The notes under the pieces: model-generated
Database searches by the model: none
What the model was told of the DNA's origin: nothing
What the model saw: only the letters and a program-made list of their open reading frames with translations
Shown here: piece after piece, positions 1 to 5,800 of the stretch
Position numbering within the stretch: the first letter of the stretch is position 1
Layout: each line of letters starts with the position of its first letter
Assembly (NCBI GenBank): GCA_964653595.1
Contig: CAZZHH010000101.1
Coordinates: 1-5,800, forward strand
Length of the DNA stretch: 5,800 nt
Source: JBAXTE01 sp964653595
Lineage (GTDB): Bacteria; Bacteroidota; Bacteroidia; Bacteroidales; WCHB1-69
Direction of reading: 5' to 3'
Program-made: the position numbers and the translations under genes

Positions 1-185
1 AAATTGAAGCCAAAGACTGGAGCCTAAGCCCGGGCAGATATGTAGGCGTGGACACCGCCACTGATGATGATGTTGATTACGAAGAACGCCTGAACGAATT
101 ACATATTGAGTTGGACGGACTGAACGAAGAAGCTATTGCCTTGGCAAAAACCATTGCTGAAAACTATAAAGAGTTGGCGATATGA
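1..185 (+). CDS. hsdM: Type I R-M DNA methyltransferase subunit HsdM, C-terminal 60 residues (5' end outside window)
   Basis: The frame that begins at base 3 stays open to the TGA at 183-185 and gives the last 60 residues of a protein. The segment DWSLSPGRYVGV lies at residues 5-16 of this fragment. It is a hallmark of the HsdM C-terminus, and it is followed by an acidic stretch and a helical tail (YEERLNELHIELDGL and onward) that in HsdM contacts HsdS. In the family, HsdM is an S-adenosylmethionine-dependent adenine-N6 methyltransferase that works as M2S for methylation and R2M2S for restriction. The catalytic NPPF motif and the SAM site lie upstream of the window and cannot be checked. The stop overlaps the hsdS start by four bases. 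GC content is 82 of 180 bases, noticeably higher than in the genes that follow. The identification is strong because of the motif and the hsdS neighbour. Confidence 0.93.
   Translation, partial: IEAKDWSLSPGRYVGVDTATDDDVDYEERLNELHIELDGLNEEAIALAKTIAENYKELAI
182..185 (+). promoter_or_regulatory. ATGA stop/start overlap coupling hsdM to hsdS
   Basis: The hsdS ATG (182-184) overlaps the hsdM TGA (183-185). Such overlaps usually mean translational coupling by reinitiating ribosomes, which would keep the methyltransferase and specificity subunits in balance. The overlap is seen directly; the coupling is inferred. Confidence 0.7.
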
Positions 186-1348
186 AGTGGGAGAAAGTTG
201 AAATAGGAAAAGTTTCAAAAGTGATTTCAGGTTTTGCTTTTAAGTCGAAAGATTTTCAGTCTATTGGTACTCCTATTGTAAAAATTAAAAGTATTAAGGA
301 TGAAAACATTATATTAGATGAAAGTGATTGTGTTGATTCAGCCATTGAAGTTCCGATAAGATTTCATTTAAGTAAAGGCGATATTTTAATTTCACTTACA
401 GGTTCACATATTACGCTTCCTTCATCTGTAGTTGGACGAGTTGCAAGATATAGACACGAAACAAATTCATATTTAAATCAGAGAGCAGGAAAGTTCATTA
501 ACATTGATGATGAAAGATGTCATAAGGACTACTTGTTCTACTTCCTTTTGCAAAAAGAAACATTAACCAAAATTGCAAATAAGGCACAAGGAGCAGCGAA
601 TCAGGCAAACATTAGCCCAGGAGATGTTGAAGGAGTAGAAATCAATCTTCCCCCACTCCCTACCCAACGCAAAATCGCATCCATTTTATCGGCTTATGAT
701 GATTTGATAGAGAATAATTTGAAGCGGATAAAGTTGCTGGAGGAGAAATTGATGATTGAGTATTCATTGTTGGAAGATGATTCCAAAAACTTAAAGGAGT
801 TTGATTTCTCAAATTTTGTAACTTTTGTAAAAGGGATAGAGCCCGGAAGTAGCAACTATCTATCTGAAAAATCAGATGGAACTCTTCCATTTATTAGGGT
901 TGGAGACTTAAGCAAAAGAGACTCGGATATATTCGTTGAGGAGAGCAAAACAAAAGGAATAATATCTAACCCTAATGATGTTCTAATATCAATGGATGGA
1001 ACAATCGGAATTGTTAGATATGGCATCTACGGTTGTTACTCGTCTGGTATTCGAAAGGCTGTTTCAAACGGTGTTTTAAATAATGCCTTTATTTTTTGCT
1101 ACTTATCTTCTAAAAAAATTCAAGGTGTAATTTATTCTCATTCTAAAGGCTCGACAATTCAACACGCTGGAAGTTCTATAAGTCATTTTAAAGTTAAACT
1201 TCCTAAAGAAACATCCTTGAACGACTTTATTAAATTCTCTAATCCAATTTTTGATATGATGAATAATCTTCTCAAGCAAAATACCAAACTCCGTGAGGCA
1301 CGGGATATTTTATTACCTAAACTGATGAATGGGCAAATAGAAGTGTAA
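182..1348 (+). CDS. hsdS: Type I R-M specificity subunit HsdS (two target-recognition domains)
   Basis: This 388-residue protein has the usual length and layout of HsdS, the subunit that reads the bipartite DNA target and holds the HsdM and HsdR subunits. Target-recognition domain 1 spans about residues 1-157, opening with MKWEKVEIGKVSKVISGFAF and ending in INLPPLPTQRKIASIL. The first conserved helical spacer is about 158-200 (SAYDDLIENNLKRIKLLEEK). Domain 2 is about 201-345, with the typical FVKGIEPGSSNY and DVLISMDGTIGIVRYG stretches. The distal conserved helix follows and ends LREARDILLPKLMNGQIEV, a classic HsdS tail. The ATG lies inside the hsdM stop (ATGA), with AAAGAG at 168-173 as a possible ribosome site 8 bases upstream. 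Both domains look intact and no frameshift is visible. The target sequence cannot be read from the protein. Domain 1 is very AT-rich (30 GC in 281-400) compared with the first spacer (49 GC in 641-760). Confidence 0.96.
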   Translation: MKWEKVEIGKVSKVISGFAFKSKDFQSIGTPIVKIKSIKDENIILDESDCVDSAIEVPIRFHLSKGDILISLTGSHITLPSSVVGRVARYRHETNSYLNQRAGKFINIDDERCHKDYLFYFLLQKETLTKIANKAQGAANQANISPGDVEGVEINLPPLPTQRKIASILSAYDDLIENNLKRIKLLEEKLMIEYSLLEDDSKNLKEFDFSNFVTFVKGIEPGSSNYLSEKSDGTLPFIRVGDLSKRDSDIFVEESKTKGIISNPNDVLISMDGTIGIVRYGIYGCYSSGIRKAVSNGVLNNAFIFCYLSSKKIQGVIYSHSKGSTIQHAGSSISHFKVKLPKETSLNDFIKFSNPIFDMMNNLLKQNTKLREARDILLPKLMNGQIEV

Positions 1349-1351
1349 ATT

Positions 1352-3310
1352 ATGGACAATACAATAAAACTATATTCAATCAGCGAGCTTCTAGAAAGGA
1401 ACTTTTATATTCCATCCTATCAGCGTGGCTATCGCTGGACTAAGCAACAAGTTGAAGATTTATTGAATGATATTTATGCTTTTGCAACACGAAAAAAGGC
1501 AGATAATGAATTTTATTGTCTTCAACCCGTAGTAGTAAAACCGCACAAGTGGGAAAGAACACTTTCAGATGGCAATACCGAAAATGTTGATGGTTGGGAG
1601 TTGGTTGACGGACAACAGCGACTTACAACTATTAGGGTTTTATTTACATACCTAGTTAAGGAACATTTAAAAGGCGACCCATTGAAAAAAGAGTATGGCA
1701 AAGATGTTTTCAAGGTTGAATATGAAACAAGAGAGGATACAGAACACTTTTTAAATAACATTACAGAAAACAATAATGAAACCATTGATTATTTTCATAT
1801 ATCTAATGCCTATAAGCATATTAGAGAGTGGTTTGAAAAGCAGGAAAGTCAACGCGGTGTAAGAGAGGCTATCATTAATACGCTTGTATATAAGCACGGT
1901 GATATCAATAATCCTATAAAAGGCGCTGTTCAGGTAATTTGGTATCAAATTGAAGATGGTAAAAATCCAATTGATACATTCATACGAATTAACTTAGGAA
2001 AAATATCGCTTACCAACTCTGAACTTATAAAAGCGTTGTTTCTACAAGAGGGAAATTTTGGAACAGATAAAAACGAATTAGCTAAACTTCGTCAATTAGA
2101 AATTGCAAATGAGTGGGATAGAATTGAGAATACATTACAAGATGAAGATTTTTGGTGGTTTCTAAATAAAGGAGAAAACAAAAAGGCTTCTAGAATTGAG
2201 TTGATTTTTGATCTAATTAAAAATGTAGCTATTAAGAATGACCCTGAATTAATACATAGAAAAAATAATCCTGTTGATTTAGACGAAAGAAGAAAAACTA
2301 GCCCTACAATTGAAGAGGCAATTGGTACTGACCAATTTGCAACATTCCGATTTTTTTATCAGCGTTTTGACGGCAAAATTGATTTTGATTTCATTAAGAA
2401 AGAATGGAGCACAATAACAGATTATTTCAATACATTTTTGGAGTGGTATAATAACCCTGTATGGTATCACTACATTGGTTTTTTAATATACTGTGGTGAT
2501 AATATTGTGGAGCTATTTGACTTAACTCATTCAAACACTAATACCAAAGATGATATCACTAAGAAATTAAAAGACAGAGTGAAAGCTAGGTTTATAGGTG
2601 TAAAATGGGCAATAGACGAAAATAAGCTGCCCTACCTTGATTTAAGCTATGCCAAAGCAAAACAAAAGCAATACATCAAAGAATTGTTATTGCTATTGAA
2701 TATTCAATACATAATTGACCAATCCATTGTTAAAAAATCAGGCTCGGGAAAATCTGAAAGCAAGAACATCATTTTCAAATTTCCATTCAAGTCTTTTAAA
2801 GAACAAGATTGGGATGTGGAACATATTGACTCCTTTACAGAAAATCCATTAAGCGATAAGCCGACACAAATTGAATGGCTTACCACAGCCAAAAGTGATT
2901 TAGAAGATTTTGAAGAATTTAGAAAAGACTTTAAGCTATCAGACCGTATTAAGTCATTTATAGAAGATGACAAATCAAAGGAAAGTTTTGAGTTGATACA
3001 AGGTGAAATAATAAGAATAGCAGGAGAGGAAACAAATGATGAAGCGTTAAAAAATAACATTGGCAATCTCACCTTATTGGATGCCGAAACAAATCGTTCA
3101 TATGGCAATGCTTTGTTTCCAACAAAACGAAGAATAGTTATAGAAAAAGATATGAATGGAACTTTTATTCCAATCTGGACAAAAAATCTGTTTCTGAAAT
3201 ATTTTGATTTAAAATCTGGTAGTCGAACCAAATGGAACGAATCGGACATAAAGGACTATAGAAACATTATTGCCGATAAGTTAAAGGACTTTTTACCCGC
3301 CAAACCCTAA
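1352..3310 (+). CDS. DUF262 + DUF1524 (HNH/His-Me finger) protein, GmrSD/SspE-like putative modification-dependent nuclease
   Basis: This 652-residue protein has two recognisable domains. The N-terminal DUF262 (GmrS-like, ParB/Srx-fold) domain carries IPSYQRGYRW at 20-29, VDGQQRLTTIRVLF at 85-98 and the late motif RINLGKISLTNSELIKALFL at 212-231 (N214, G216, E224, K227). In GmrSD and SspE relatives the DGQQR motif is tied to nucleotide hydrolysis. A long helical middle region follows (about 240-480). The C-terminal DUF1524 nuclease domain shows WDVEHIDSF (H491 as the likely general base), NNIGNLTLLDAETNRSYGN at 568-586 (N572, N581) and K592, matching the EHI / GNLTLL / N-F-K pattern of the His-Me finger family, so it looks catalytically intact. 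Family members cut DNA bearing modified bases (GmrSD) or act with phosphorothioate modification (SspE). Its substrate here is unknown. It starts 3 bases after hsdS, with AGAAG at 1339-1343 as a weak ribosome site. Domain assignment is confident; the biological role is inferred. Confidence 0.92.
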   Translation: MDNTIKLYSISELLERNFYIPSYQRGYRWTKQQVEDLLNDIYAFATRKKADNEFYCLQPVVVKPHKWERTLSDGNTENVDGWELVDGQQRLTTIRVLFTYLVKEHLKGDPLKKEYGKDVFKVEYETREDTEHFLNNITENNNETIDYFHISNAYKHIREWFEKQESQRGVREAIINTLVYKHGDINNPIKGAVQVIWYQIEDGKNPIDTFIRINLGKISLTNSELIKALFLQEGNFGTDKNELAKLRQLEIANEWDRIENTLQDEDFWWFLNKGENKKASRIELIFDLIKNVAIKNDPELIHRKNNPVDLDERRKTSPTIEEAIGTDQFATFRFFYQRFDGKIDFDFIKKEWSTITDYFNTFLEWYNNPVWYHYIGFLIYCGDNIVELFDLTHSNTNTKDDITKKLKDRVKARFIGVKWAIDENKLPYLDLSYAKAKQKQYIKELLLLLNIQYIIDQSIVKKSGSGKSESKNIIFKFPFKSFKEQDWDVEHIDSFTENPLSDKPTQIEWLTTAKSDLEDFEEFRKDFKLSDRIKSFIEDDKSKESFELIQGEIIRIAGEETNDEALKNNIGNLTLLDAETNRSYGNALFPTKRRIVIEKDMNGTFIPIWTKNLFLKYFDLKSGSRTKWNESDIKDYRNIIADKLKDFLPAKP

Positions 3311-3319
3311 TACCGAGAG

Positions 3320-5749
3320 ATGAATAAGTATAATCTAACAGATATTTTATCAAAAGAATTAATCATTGAAGAACAAGACTCTTCAAAGACTTATAAGTTT
3401 GAAGGTATTCAAATCCCTATGATTCAAAGGGATTATGCCCAAGGTAGAGCCGATGAAGTAGAAATCAGAAATCGCTTCTTAAAATCCATATTTAATTCAT
3501 TGGTGAAAGATGAATATTTAGAACTGGATTTTGTTTATGGCTCTATCAAGGAATTGGACAACAAAACTCATTTCATTCCTTTAGATGGACAACAAAGATT
3601 AACCACGCTATTCTTATTGCATTGGTATATTGGAAAAAGAGAGTTAAATGCAAGCGAACTGGATTTATTGTTAAACTCATTAAAAGGATTCACCTATGCA
3701 ACAAGAAGCAGTGCAAGAGATTTCTGTGAAAAGCTGATGGATATCTCCATAAGTTTTAAAGGAGAACCCAAAAAAGAAATTGCAAATTCCGCTTGGTTTT
3801 ATGGTCGTTTCGAAAAAGATCCAACGGTAAAAGCAATGCTGATAATGTTGGATACAGTCCACTCTTATTATGAACAAGAACTTGCAAAAAATAATTCTAT
3901 CAAATTGTTCCCCGCATTATCTAAGTTGTCGTTTTATATTCTTCCTTTGGGTGGCTTTAATCTCTCGGATGAGCTTTATATAAAAATGAATGCAAGAGGA
4001 AAACAGCTAACAGATTTCGAAAATTTTAAAGCTGATTTAATCAATTGGATAAGAGACGAAAAAAATCCAAATAGCATTGAATTTCAAAAAACTGTAACAC
4101 TGAAAGATAGAGAAATGCCTTATCACCTTTCATTTGCAACAAAGTTGGATAATAGCTGGACTCACTTATTTTGGGAATATGCAAAAGGAAATGAAACAAA
4201 TAATATTGACTCTTTTTATCTCCGTTTTTGGAATCGATTTCTTTTAAACCATTTTATAATCGCAAGTTCTGAAAATGCTGATTTAATTGAAAAAGGAGAA
4301 GTGTTTAAAAAATTGTATGGCAATGAAGAAAATGAGTCTGCTTTCAAATACGAAGGGTTTGAATTTTATCAGCAACTTTTCGTAAAACAAAATGTAGTAT
4401 TAAATGCCCAACAAATCCTTGACGGGCTATCTGATAATTTTAATGCAATACAGAAATGCCTTCAACCTGTTTGGGCGGTAAAAGACAAATGGAATTTGTT
4501 TGATGAAAAGATAAATCAACGTCAGAGAATCTTATTTTTGGCAATATCACTTTATCTTCAGAATAACACATTCGATAATAACAAATTTAAGAATTGGATT
4601 AGGGTTGTTTGGAATATTATTATTGACCCGGACATCAGAAGTATCTCGGTAATGATAAACATTATGAGGATTGTAAACAAGCTATCAGTTGGTTCTGGAG
4701 ATATTTATAAATTCCTTGTAAGCCCATCATTGCAAGCTATTGTACAAAACGAAACATCATTTGTTAAAGCACAATTAGAAGAGGAAAAATTAAAAGCTGA
4801 ATTGATTATCGCTGACCCTGCCTGGGAAGCAGAACTAGTGCTTGCAGAAAAACATCAATTGTTTCAAGGCAATATTGGCTTTTTACTTTTAAATTCCACT
4901 GACATTAATAGTTTCAAACATCGTTTAAGTATTTCAAAAATTTTGTTTTCGGCTAAAGGACCGAAAGATGCCTTCGCTGATAAGCATTTATTGATTAGGG
5001 CTGTTGTTTCCACAATTGATAACTGGGATGATTTATATGCTTTCAATTTTGGGGATAATTTTGAAAACTGGCAGTTATTACTTCGTAGAAATTTAAAAGT
5101 TCAATCATTCATTTGCAATCTATGTGATTTAAAGGACGAAAAAGCTGTTATCTCAGACTTAGAAACAAAAGTAAAAGCAATTTCGAATATTAATGGATGG
5201 ACTACAGAAGTTCTTGTAATTGAAAAAGCTAAACATATTCACACTCAATTGTATCAAGACTTCAAACTACAAATTTGGATGCAAAGCAAAGGTGCTCTTA
5301 AGCTAAAATGGTCTAATAATCATATCTATATACACCGCCCAAGAAGTTGGTATGATTGGGTAGCATTGGATACTTATCGAAATGAAATAATTACAGAAAT
5401 GATTAAGCAATTTATGCTTTCAACAACTCATAAATGCGATAATGCTGATTTTTATTGGGGAGCAAAAGTGGAATTGAATATTCCGAAAAATACTTTTTTA
5501 ATTACGGTGGGGTTTGATGATGTAGGTGACTTACGAATAGGTATAAAGGACGATGGGAAATCGATTTTAAATGATTCATTTATAATTAATCAAAATGATA
5601 TAGAACCCGATTGGATGATAAGAAAAAAATATTCCTACATCAATGTAACAAACGCAAATCAAATAGCGGATTTAATAAATCAAATTAAGGATGAGTTTTT
5701 TGATGAAAAGAAGAAAGGGAGTATCGTAAATACAATAATTCAACTATGA
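3320..5749 (+). CDS. Large DUF262-domain protein, diverged second GmrS-like component with unassigned C-terminal region
   Basis: This 809-residue protein has an N-terminal DUF262 domain: IPMIQRDYAQGR at 32-43, LDFVYGSI at 69-76, PLDGQQRLTTLFLLHWY at 87-103 and YIKMNARGKQLTDFENFKAD at 220-239 (N224, G227, E234, K237). The QRDYAQGR form differs from the QRGYRW form in the preceding protein, so the two are separate subfamilies and not a recent duplication. After about residue 240 the protein is mostly helical. It includes NSWTHLFWEYAKG at 278-290, a charged Glu/Lys-rich helix at about 483-512 followed by FQGNIGFLLL, and a C-terminal part (about 640-805) with IHRPRSWYDWVALDT that I cannot assign. 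No DUF1524 EHI/GNLTLL motifs are present. A single CNLC (599-602) is too little to claim a zinc site. It starts 9 bases after the preceding gene. The start must be this ATG, because the next Met (34) lies inside the first motif. It is probably an NTP-dependent partner or sensor (inference). Confidence 0.85.
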   Translation: MNKYNLTDILSKELIIEEQDSSKTYKFEGIQIPMIQRDYAQGRADEVEIRNRFLKSIFNSLVKDEYLELDFVYGSIKELDNKTHFIPLDGQQRLTTLFLLHWYIGKRELNASELDLLLNSLKGFTYATRSSARDFCEKLMDISISFKGEPKKEIANSAWFYGRFEKDPTVKAMLIMLDTVHSYYEQELAKNNSIKLFPALSKLSFYILPLGGFNLSDELYIKMNARGKQLTDFENFKADLINWIRDEKNPNSIEFQKTVTLKDREMPYHLSFATKLDNSWTHLFWEYAKGNETNNIDSFYLRFWNRFLLNHFIIASSENADLIEKGEVFKKLYGNEENESAFKYEGFEFYQQLFVKQNVVLNAQQILDGLSDNFNAIQKCLQPVWAVKDKWNLFDEKINQRQRILFLAISLYLQNNTFDNNKFKNWIRVVWNIIIDPDIRSISVMINIMRIVNKLSVGSGDIYKFLVSPSLQAIVQNETSFVKAQLEEEKLKAELIIADPAWEAELVLAEKHQLFQGNIGFLLLNSTDINSFKHRLSISKILFSAKGPKDAFADKHLLIRAVVSTIDNWDDLYAFNFGDNFENWQLLLRRNLKVQSFICNLCDLKDEKAVISDLETKVKAISNINGWTTEVLVIEKAKHIHTQLYQDFKLQIWMQSKGALKLKWSNNHIYIHRPRSWYDWVALDTYRNEIITEMIKQFMLSTTHKCDNADFYWGAKVELNIPKNTFLITVGFDDVGDLRIGIKDDGKSILNDSFIINQNDIEPDWMIRKKYSYINVTNANQIADLINQIKDEFFDEKKKGSIVNTIIQL
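5746..5749 (+). promoter_or_regulatory. ATGA overlap joining the second DUF262 gene to hsdR
   Basis: The hsdR ATG (5746-5748) overlaps the TGA (5747-5749) of the large DUF262 gene. No good Shine-Dalgarno sequence sits at normal distance; the purine-rich AAGAAAGGGAG ends about 25 bases upstream. HsdR translation may therefore depend on ribosomes finishing the DUF262 gene. The overlap is seen; the dependence is inferred. Confidence 0.65.
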
Positions 5750-5800
5750 CTTGGGAATACTCAGAAGATAATTTAATAGAACAAACAGCGATTGATTTAT
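5746..5800 (+). CDS. hsdR: Type I R-M restriction subunit HsdR, N-terminal 18 residues (3' end outside window)
   Basis: An open frame starts at the ATG overlapping the previous stop and runs off the window. It encodes MTWEYSEDNLIEQTAIDL. A start of the form (Y)SED-LIEQ-AI-L is typical of HsdR proteins, where it leads into the N-terminal PD-(D/E)XK nuclease domain that precedes the two RecA-like translocase domains. In the family, HsdR joins HsdM2S, pumps DNA using ATP and cuts far from the unmethylated target. Only 18 codons are visible, so the nuclease and helicase motifs cannot be checked and an intact gene cannot be confirmed. The call rests on the N-terminal motif plus the hsdM-hsdS context. 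Confidence 0.85.
   Translation, partial: MTWEYSEDNLIEQTAIDL

Noticed and set aside
660..890. A 76-codon open frame on the - strand within hsdS
   Set aside because: It is opposite the conserved HsdS spacer and start of domain 2, has no separate ribosome site or recognisable motif, and is explained as a shadow.
182..1348. Phase-variable or invertible hsdS
   Set aside because: I saw no inverted repeats between the two conserved regions, no second or partial hsdS, and no recombinase gene in the window. The longest single-base runs are about 7 A, too short for confident slippage switching. A switching partner outside the window cannot be excluded.
2704..3249. A 181-codon open frame on the - strand
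   Set aside because: It lies wholly opposite the nuclease end of the DUF262/DUF1524 gene, whose frame carries recognisable motifs (EHI, GNLTLL). The antisense translation is serine- and leucine-rich with no known motif, typical of a shadow frame.
3300..3325. A terminator or promoter between the two DUF262 genes
   Set aside because: The gap is only 9 bases, with no hairpin and no space for promoter elements. The GAGAG directly before the ATG is too close to act as a standard ribosome site.
5114..5125. Zinc-binding CxxC (CNLC, residues 599-602 of the large DUF262 protein)
   Set aside because: Only one Cys pair is present. The nearest further His/Cys candidates (H704, C706) are about 100 residues away, so a zinc finger is not supported by sequence alone.
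1352..5749. Tandem duplication giving rise to the two DUF262 genes
   Set aside because: They share only the short family motifs (QR-Y, DGQQRLTT, N-G-L-E-K). Lengths, C-terminal regions and motif variants differ, so any common origin is ancient and not a local duplication.

Overview
The window is the middle of a type I restriction-modification (R-M) operon, all on the + strand, with two extra DUF262-family genes between the specificity and restriction subunit genes. The order is hsdM (last 60 codons) - hsdS - DUF262/DUF1524 gene - large DUF262 gene - hsdR (first 18 codons). Coding is almost continuous: the four junctions are a 4-base overlap, a 3-base gap, a 9-base gap and a 4-base overlap. 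There is no room for an internal promoter or terminator, so the five genes are probably one transcript, with its promoter upstream of the window and its end downstream.

Organism: the DNA is AT-rich (roughly 27-36% GC in hand-counted 120-base blocks of the DUF262 genes). All starts are ATG, Shine-Dalgarno matches are weak, and the protein style fits Bacteroidota (Flavobacteriia, Cytophagia or Sphingobacteriia type). This is an impression from composition and protein style, not a proven assignment. The hsdM tail is clearly richer in GC (82 of 180 bases) than the first target-recognition region of hsdS (30 of 120 bases counted), the kind of mosaic expected where specificity domains are exchanged between lineages.

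Layout: 1-185 is the C-terminus of the DNA adenine methyltransferase HsdM. 182-1348 is HsdS, which has two target-recognition domains and sets the DNA target. 1352-3310 encodes a 652-residue protein with an N-terminal DUF262 (GmrS-like, DGQQR motif) domain and a C-terminal DUF1524 His-Me/HNH nuclease domain, the same architecture as GmrSD-type type IV restriction enzymes and SspE. 3320-5749 encodes an 809-residue protein with a second, diverged DUF262 domain and about 570 further residues in which I recognise no nuclease. 5746-5800 is the start of HsdR, the ATP-dependent translocase/nuclease.

How they may work together: HsdM and HsdS methylate the host target, and HsdR with HsdM/HsdS cleaves unmodified foreign DNA. 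The DUF262 pair plausibly adds a second layer, either against phages whose modified DNA escapes the type I enzyme or as an effector that responds to modification state. The operon order is seen directly; the cooperation is inference.
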